A DNA stretch of 64,000 bases from Turbatrix aceti (Eukaryota > Nematoda > Chromadorea > Rhabditida > Panagrolaimidae). The position numbers and the translations under genes are program-made. The notes under the pieces were generated by a model that made no database searches, was not told the DNA's origin, and saw only the letters and a list, made by a program, of their open reading frames with translations. This document shows positions 57,606-64,000 of the stretch, piece by piece. The first letter of the stretch is position 1, and each line of letters begins with the position of its first letter. Where the stretch lies: assembly GCA_963969345.1 (NCBI GenBank), contig OZ017767.1:1302001-1366000 (forward strand), given 5' to 3'.

Positions 57606-58125
57606 TGTTTTTCCGCTCCTTAAAGGTGTTTAAAATTTAAAAAAAATTTAAAACTAAATCCTTGTTGTCAAAAAAAAGAAAAAATCGGCACGGAATTGAA
57701 CCTGGGCAAAAAGATGGCGCAATTAGTAGCTGCGATGGAAAGCCACTAGACTACACATGTTGATTTGGCTGCCCTTTACGGTCATACATAAATTTAGAGT
57801 CGAATCTGACTGACGACGGCGAAGGTAGGACACTAACTTTGAAGTGATCTGGAGGTGACAAAAGTAGTCTGATCGAAACAATGAAAAATGCTTTAGGATC
57901 TACTTTTTACGGACTTGCGATTGATGCCACACGCGTGTTTGTATCGTAACTTTAAAGGGTAAATTATTCACTTGAAAGGTAAAAATTCTGTCTCTCTTGC
58001 AAAAAGGTGTTTGTCGTGACGTCCAAATATCACTAGGGATCGGGGTGATAAAGGTGCGTAAAAACAGATAACGCCATTGAACGTATCTCGTAAAAGTGGT
58101 CCGTGTAATGTTTTTCCGCTCCTAA

Positions 58126-59216
58126 AAGGCAGGTTCGTCTGCTCCTGTGCAAGCTTAGCGGAACCCCACACATTATTGTGCTACGATCGCTCTCACTGTC
58201 TGTGCCACAGAAACAAAATGCAATACCTTGGCGTAAGCACGGGGACAAAAGCAGTGTTTGCGCATACTTTACCAACTTTTTTCCACTAATTTTTGAAATG
58301 CATAATTTTTTGATGTGCTTGTGACGTCAGTAGAAAGTTCTTTGAATTCTGAGTCAAATACAATTTTCAGAAAGAATAAATAATCAAACTGACATCAGAA
58401 TTGTCACCGCTGTTAACCTTCGCCGTCGTTAGTCAGATTCGACTCTAAATTTATGAATGACCGTAAAAGGCAGTAAATGCAACATGTATAGTTCAGTGGG
58501 TGTGCACACCGCAGCTTCAAGTTGCTCTATCTTTTTGCCCAGGTTCAATTCCATGCCGACGTGTTATTTTTTTCAAACAATTCGAAAGCTTTTACTTTCA
58601 AATCGGCGAATTGGGCTCGCGTTTCCATTGCAAGGTTGGTTTTTTTTGGGATTTTACGCAAAAAGCTTGTAACACCATGCCGCTGCTTATGCAATTGACT
58701 TTCAAAAACTAGTCTCCATTCACAAGCTTTCGCAAGGGCGGAAAAAGGATGCGCGAAGACTGCTCTTGTCCACCTGCATATGCAAAAAGCTTGTAGCGCC
58801 AAGCGTAATCATCCGCATTGCATTATTCGAAGAGACGCAGAGAAAAAGAACCTATGCACACACGGTGTAAAAGGGTTGGGGGACGTTTTGGGAAGTTAAT
58901 CCGCAGCAGCACTGCAGTCAGCAGCGAGTGAAGGGTGGTAGCTTTAATAGAATAAAGCTCTTTGCGCAGTTGATTTTCGAGCGACACAGAAAATTACTAC
59001 CACGCGGACTAAAATGGCGTTTTGGCAGCAAAAAGTAAGGGGAAGGTCTGGCTGCCCAATGTCAGTCGCTACTGCAGTAAAAAGGAGTTTATTGCAAAGA
59101 AGTAATGATCTGCAAACAAGTCGCCGTAGTCTAGAGTGTCCGTATGTTGTTATGCGTACTTCTTTTACCGTTTTGTGACCCCGGTTCAATTCTGTACGTG
59201 TTCATTTTTTTTATGT
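58126..59216. repeat. Right flank of the satellite island: inverted arm, BMS1 piece and direct repeat
   Basis: 58185-58560 is the inverted counterpart of 43005-43380. 58570-58655 (reverse strand GCAATGGAAACGCGAGCCCA then TTCGCCGATTTGAAAG) is a longer captured piece of BMS1 exon 2 with its acceptor-side intron. 58657-59210 repeats 44280-44895 directly. A tRNA-like block with GGTTCAATTCC lies at about 58480-58560 on the plus strand. Confidence 0.75.
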
Positions 59217-59659
59217 TTTTAACGTGTATTAATGGCACAAGCACGAAAATGGCGCCGTTAATCGTAGCTACCATCGCCCCTTCTATCGTTGACCGTGGCG
59301 ATCTCCAGGCATTTCATTTGACGCCGCATGTAGCTACGTTAACGTCCACTACGACTTCTGGAAACGGAGATATTAAACAATTGCAATGTTAACATTTCCT
59401 GCGCATTCTGCTGCTGAAGCTAAAACGAAATTCAATTTTTGCAAGCAAAGGATATTAGAATAAACTGGTGTACAAGTTTTCGCACCGAGCACCTGTTTGT
59501 CAGCTGACTGCATGACATTTTGTTAATTTATGCAGAACTGTGATAACATAAACACCGTTGAACTAGCAAAAAAGTACATACAAAACAAAAAAGCTTACAT
59601 GTTCATCGTAACGTTGCGTGTTCAACATATGAGATGCTGAGATTGGCAAATTATTATAT
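59217..59659. other. Intergenic region
   Basis: 5' flank of receptor member 5. A plus-strand frame at 59144-59392 (TSTKMAPLIVATIAPSIVDR) crosses the repeat edge and has no known domain. Confidence 0.35.
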
Positions 59660-60832
59660 ATGGGAATGAAACATTATGTTTCTTCATGGTATTACACTTA
59701 CCTTTTTTCATTTGAAATTGGATTTGTAATTGTTGTGTTCAATCTTATAGCACTTTATTCTGTGTTAAAGGTTAGTTTGATAAAATTTACTTATGCACAC
59801 AGAAAAAAATATTATAGAATCGAGTAACTCCTAATGGCAATCTGGAAAAATCCACCGCTTTTTTCATCTGCGTAATGTCGTATCTCAGTGTTTTGTCAAA
59901 CATTTTGAACCTGTTGGAATTGCACACAATATTTATCGGAGTCTTGTGCAGAGCACAATTAATGCTAATCAAATCAAGAACGGAAATGGATTGGGATACT
60001 TTTACCGAAATTTTTGTTGGTAATGACCGTGCACTTCTTGCTAAAAATAAAGCGCTACACGATACAAATATTTTAATATTATATATTGGCTCTTCTGTAA
60101 GTTTTTTTCAATAAATTCACCATGATTTGCATTAAATTTATATTTATTTTTCAGGCGACTGATAGTATTGAAAACGTATTTTGGTTTGGTTTATTCACGC
60201 TATCGCTTAATCAATTTTTAATTTTTTACTGCCCCTGGCTGAATTCAAAAATTTTCAATAGCAAGTGTGTTTACTTTATTGGTAGTATCCTACTGATCAT
60301 CGTAATTCTTATGACAGCTTTGACGAGTTTGTACTGCTTCGTCGTTTGTACGAATCTTAGCGAGAACGAATTATTAGAGTACTATGAAAATATGAAGTTA
60401 CTTCATAAATTTTTTGAATTTATTCGGATAAGAAATGATTCCAACTTATTTTTTCATTTAATTGCTGGTTTTTACGTTTTAATTGTCTTGGAACTTTTGT
60501 ACAATTTGACTTGGAGGTTGAAAGGCGGAAGAAACTTTGTTCAGCCTAATAGCCAACAGACTGTCACCATAAATCAGCGCAAAAGTGCTTGGCGCTTAGC
60601 TATCTACTGTATTGTCTTGGTAGCAGCTGAGTACATTTTGTCAGCGTACGACTATTTCTGCAGAACAATATACGGAACTAATCATACAGATGATTTTTTA
60701 TGTGATTTTGTAGAAATGGACCGAAACCATTTATTCATTTTATCTATAATTTTAAATTCAAAATCGCTGTCTTTTTTTGTTGCCATACTAAATGGAAGTA
60801 CACGCAAACATTTTGTATCAACATTGAAATGA
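59660..60832 (+). CDS. Seven-helix receptor-like protein, family member 5 (355 aa)
   Basis: Model join(59660..59770,59818..60096,60155..60832), in frame. Exon 1 MGMKHYVSSWYYTYLFSFEI with helix 1 ending ALYSVLK; an in-frame ATG at 59666 is an alternative start. Exon 2 begins NRVTPNGNLEKSTAFFICVM and includes a long outer or loop part (RTEMDWDTFTEIFVGNDRAL). Exon 3 carries VFWFGLFTLSLNQFLIFYC, SILLIIVILMTALTSLYCFV, AGFYVLIVLELLYNLTWRLK, WRLAIYCIVLVAAEYILS and LSIILNSKSLSFFVAILNGS, ending TRKHFVSTLK. It has an extra intron (60097-60154) that members 1 and 2 lack. The most diverged member, about 30 kb from the others across the housekeeping genes. Confidence 0.8.
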
Positions 60833-60883
60833 ATAAAATAAATGACCTGATTATTGGGACTACTTTTCCAAACTTATGTACAT

Positions 60884-61016
60884 TCATTCATTCATTCATT
60901 TTCATTCATTTATTCTCTAACTCGTACGCACCATATCATACATACAACACTACAATGAACAGTAGTCAGAAGGTGATGAAGATGATGATGGCGACTCGTA
61001 CGTAGAGGGGCCCATC
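60884..61016 (-). mobile_element. AATG-tailed retroposon copy, 11-bp TSD (133 bp)
   Basis: Flanked by CTTATGTACAT at 60873-60883 and 61017-61027. On the minus strand it runs from GGATGGGCCCCTCTACGTAC to a tail of AATG units (60884-60905). It matches the 3' part of 22257-22542, so it is 5'-truncated, as expected for target-primed retroposition. Confidence 0.8.
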
Positions 61017-61027
61017 CTTATGTACAT

Positions 61028-61320
61028 ACATATGTGATAATTTTATCACTTTATTTTATATTTAAATAAAAGTGTTTGCAGAAATACAAAGAGTAGTTAC
61101 CGTAACGTTGTGTTCGCGATCTATGCGTTACGTAGGTTGCAAATTGTGCAACAAAGATCACAGTTGACGAAATCGGTTGTGCACGACTCCTCCCCAATGT
61201 TCATGATAGTGTATACCAAAAATAGTTTCATGTAAAAAGAACACCCTTATCCAATTTTCTGCACACGAATACAAAACACCTGATATTTTACTGCACGGTA
61301 CACTGAGAAAAAATTTTTAT
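61028..61320. other. Intergenic region, nothing recognised
   Basis: AT-rich, no supported frame. Confidence 0.35.
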
Positions 61321-61412
61321 GTCAGTTTTCAAAACTGACACTTTTTGTACAAAAAAACAGCCAAATTTTGGCTGTTTTCAAAACAGCCATTTTCTTGTCA
61401 GGAAAAACTGAC
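61320..61412. repeat. Cluster of related palindromes
   Basis: TGTCAGTTTTCAAAACTGAC(A), AGCCAAATTTTGGCT and TGGCTGTTTTCAAAACAGCC(A) lie within 70 bp. The first and third share the core GTTTTCAAAAC with different arms. A last TGACA pairs with the first arm. Confidence 0.7.
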
Positions 61413-61604
61413 ATATTTCAAAAGCTCGGTTTTTCAAACTGGGTTGTTGAGGGTTTTATGTGGCATTCTGCATATGCAAATGTTTTCTTGTGTTCCCAGC
61501 ATCGTTTAAAAAGTGGAATTATCATCTTTGGGTGAAAATGATAGGAGATAAGGCATCTGGTTTCAGCCGCGGCGAAAATGAAAAAAAGCCCAGCTTTTTC
61601 CAAA

Positions 61605-61682
61605 ATAGCGATGCTGGTAGGGGGTAGGACTGTGAAGCTGAGGGTGTGCGGTTCGAGTCCCGCAATACGAAAATTTTTTTTA
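61605..61682 (+). other. tRNA-like segment with strong B box
   Basis: GATGCTGGTAGGGGGTAGGA, then GTGCGGTTCGAGTCCCGCA (T-arm-like; stem TGCGG/CCGCA) and, after about 12 bases, a run of seven T. The T loop would have eight bases and no acceptor stem pairs well, so it is either a decayed tRNA or a Pol III retroposon relic. Confidence 0.4.
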
Positions 61683-61759
61683 TGGTGTTTTTCTATTGTA
61701 TTCGGCATTTCTAGGTTTTTGGCAAGCAAAAATACAAATGTTCGAACAATTTTGATTGC

Positions 61760-63790
61760 CGAAATCGGCCAAAATTGTCGAATTTGAGGGAGGTATGGTA
61801 AAAAAATCGTTGTGAGTGAACCAGAAGAGCTAAAAATGCGTGGGACAGCAATTCTGAAGCGCAATAAAATTCTCTAACTAATTTTGAAAAAAAATATACA
61901 CTATGTCACCTGGAAAGTTTCGAAAAAATTGAAATTTCCGAAAAAAATTAGGTTTTCGAAACTTTTTAGAACCCGAGTCACAAAACTGATAGCACCATTG
62001 TATTCTGCGTTCATTTTTACCCCTGAGCCTAAATTTTCAAAAAAATGCATAACAAACGCGCCGTTTGTTGATTTTTTTGCCGAACCCTACTTTGAAAATT
62101 TTTGTTGCCTGGAACTCAAAAAAAGTAGGGTTCAGGAGAAATTATACACCGGCGCGTCGGAAAGAGAAAAAATTCTGAAACACCGCCCTTAGACGTAAAA
62201 GATGCTGCGGGATCTAATTTTGATATTGGTTTTTTGATTCGGTTTCGAAAACGTTTCGAAATTTTCAAAACAAAATTTTTATTCAAAATATTTAAATTTT
62301 TCTTGCACTTGCCTAATCATTAAGGTAAGACTAACTATAATCGTTAGAAAGAAAATTTTGTTGCGCGTCGAATGCATTTTGGATTGGGTTTCGATCTTTA
62401 TTACGTACATAAATATGATTTTTCTAGTACACCCTACTCAAATTTATCACAAATGCCAACTTTGCAAAACGGGAATCGCCTCATTTGAAAGACGATGCTC
62501 GATTCTATTTGTACCAAAGAAAGAAAGACAATAGACAATAAACGCTCATTGTTTTGAATTTTTTAAATAAATTTAATTCAACCGACTTTTGTCCAGAGTT
62601 CCAAAGCGCACCAGACTGCCGAGGCTTTCGCATGTTGCGCGCGCGAGTCAATGCATTTTGAGGATGTGGATTTCGCACCAAATTACAAAAACATGTAACT
62701 CAGCCCAAAATTCAGTTTTGTTTATGAAATTTTGTTTACAGACAGTTTCAGGGGTGTTCTTTATGCTGACACAATTCTTTTTTTTAATTCGTTCAAAATT
62801 GACAAAATCGAAGGAGGTATGGTAGAAAAATCGCGGCGCATAAACAAAATGAGCTAGGAAGGCAAACAAAAGCAATTCTGAAGCGAAACAAAATTCTCTA
62901 ACTGATTTTGAAGAAAAATCTATACCTTATTACCTTAGAAGTTTTGAAAAAAATGAATTTTCTGAGAAAAATTAGGTTTTCGGAACTTTTTAGAACTCAA
63001 TTTAAAAAACGGAGTACGCCATTCGCTTCAGCGTTCATTTCTGCCCCAGACCCTAACTTTTCGCGTAAATGCATTTCAAACGCGATCCATGCCGATTTTT
63101 TTACCGAACCCTACTTTGAAAAATTTTGGTGTCTGCTCATCAAAAAAAGGGAGGTTCAGAAGAAATTTTGCACTGGCGCGCGGAATAAATGTAAAATTCT
63201 GAAATAATCGCCCCAGATGTAAAAGATACTGTAGAATGCGATGCCAATTTTAGTTTTTGGATTACGCTTCAAAAAAGTTTTGAAAATTCATTTTTCGGGA
63301 AAAATTTTTGGAAGTTTGAGTTTTTCAGGCATTTGAAAAATATGGTGAAGCATGTGCATATTTTTAATGGATAGAGAATTTTGTTGCGCTTCGAATTCAT
63401 TTTTTACTGCATGTGTAGCTTTATTTTTTACCAAGTAATGAATTTTCTAGTACACCTCCTTTAATTTTGTCAAAAATGAAAATTTTGAAACACGCCAGTA
63501 GCCCAGTTCGAACGACAATACGTGATTCTATTTTGTCAAAACAAAAAATTTACAAATATCTATTCAAAAACCTAAGTTTTCGAATTTAGAAATAAATTTC
63601 GTCCAATTAATTTTACAAATAGCGCGTTCTGCAACTGTTGAGGAGTCTCAACACGAATGTTGCGTCGCAGCGCTCGGCTTGATCAGCCCAACTTTGTTCT
63701 TTTTTTGTGTATGTTCTTTTTTTCTCGTTCGTGTTGTAATTGTTGTTTTTTAGCGTGAATTGTTTTGGTTTTGTTTCAGACTCTTCCGGC
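61760..63790. repeat. Diverged 1-kb tandem duplication
   Basis: 61770-62420 and 62800-63450 align in order: GGGAGGTATGGTA/GGAGGTATGGTA, TTCTCTAACTAATTTTGAA/TTCTCTAACTGATTTTGAA, AAAATTAGGTTTTCG, GAACCCTACTTTGAAAA, TTTTGTTGCGC..TCGAA and TTTCTAGTACACC. Offset is about 1.03 kb. Open frames at 61884-62192 and 62908-63207 are the same frame in both copies (KKIRFSKLFRTR against RKIRFSELFRTQ; FAEPYFENF against FTEPYFEKF), so an old coding segment is possible. Confidence 0.6.
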
Positions 63791-63853
63791 GACACCCTCC
63801 AAGCATGTACAACCTACCGGCACCCTTATCCGAGCGAACCTTCCTCCACTGAC
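63780..63853 (+). CDS. Candidate exon of a gene running off the right edge
   Basis: A strong acceptor (GGTTTTGTTTCAG) is followed by 74 bases reading TLPATPSKHVQPTGTLIRAN then LPPLT, and a donor GTAGGTTTTT. Its higher GC content stands out from the AT-rich surroundings. No upstream exon is identified and the product is unknown. Confidence 0.35.
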
Positions 63854-64000
63854 GTAGGTTTTTGAATTTTTCCAAGTTTTGGGGCGGTTTCACTATTTTT
63901 TGTATACCAACCAAGTTTTAATCATTTTTTTCCCTTTTATGCGATTGTGCCATGAGAGTTCTGCAAATTGTTAGGTAGGATTGCGCTGCGACAGCTGGGG

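Larger units (their letters stand above)
45127..58125 (-). repeat. Tandem satellite array, about 25 units of about 505 bp, tRNA-like block in each
   Basis: Unit spacing is 505 bp (e.g. the string CGGCACGGAATTGAACCTGG at 45348, 45853 and 46358), shifting by one base in some units. The first unit is diverged. In the minus direction each unit has TAGTCTAGTGG (A-box-like, as in tRNA-Glu/Asp), then about 50 bases on GGTTCAATTCCGTGCCG (B-box-like), then a T6 run. The repeated 82-codon minus-strand open frame merely reflects the unit and has no protein features. Subtypes differ in the TGTAGTGTG/TGTTTTTTTC/TGTAATG segment and occur in blocks. Deletions mark units near 50360 and 50757. Confidence 0.93.

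Noticed and set aside
45127..58125. CRISPR-like or rDNA array
   Set aside because: Units are 505 bp and repeat as wholes without unique spacers; no rRNA sequence is recognisable.

Overview
The window looks like AT-rich nuclear DNA from a nematode; the species cannot be named. The reasons are: introns of about 50-60 bp ending in T-rich TTTCAG/TTTTAG; a seven-helix receptor of the srw/DMSR type with the tail motif SFFIYCGMSKQFR; a Fer-like SH2-tyrosine kinase without an F-BAR region; and a local expansion of seven-helix receptors. Nothing suggests bacterial or organellar DNA. All gene models come from reading ORFs and splice sites; where exon sums are given they are in frame.

Layout. 1-2.3 kb holds two convergent relatives, the tail of one gene (+) and a complete BTB-BACK gene (-). 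3.0-24.5 kb is a heavily rearranged accessory region built from repeated copies of a modular minus-strand gene family. All copies start with the same short acidic Ser/Asp/Glu-rich exons. Copies A (2994-5977) and B (10299-13556) continue into a long coiled-coil body. Copy C (17548-21156) instead continues into a hydrophobic helix that matches the last exon of the nearby srw-type receptor gene (24507-25748), and carries that module twice. Broken pieces lie at 7036-8842 and 9538-9935. Two nearly identical type II membrane protein genes lie on a recent duplication (15894-16856 and 23218-24180). Comparing the copies exposes empty sites for several insertions: hAT-like elements with 8-bp target duplications, a foldback element at a TA, a solo LTR and a short retroposon.

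14.5-15.6, 26.4-30.3 and 59.7-60.8 kb contain five members of one unusual seven-helix receptor family, of which two look broken. 31.6-42.6 kb is an ordinary gene region, all on the minus strand: an unknown protein that may be the 3' part of the kinase gene, the SH2-tyrosine kinase, a small membrane protein, and BMS1, the GTPase of 40S ribosome assembly.

43-59 kb is a repeat island. A roughly 505-bp tandem satellite (45.1-58.1 kb, about 25 units, interrupted by a 200-N gap) sits between inverted and direct flanking repeats. Each satellite unit holds a tRNA-like block with Pol III A- and B-box motifs followed by a T run. The flanks are diverged relatives of the same block and carry a captured piece of BMS1. 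61-64 kb is mostly a diverged 1-kb tandem duplication, with one candidate exon near the right edge.
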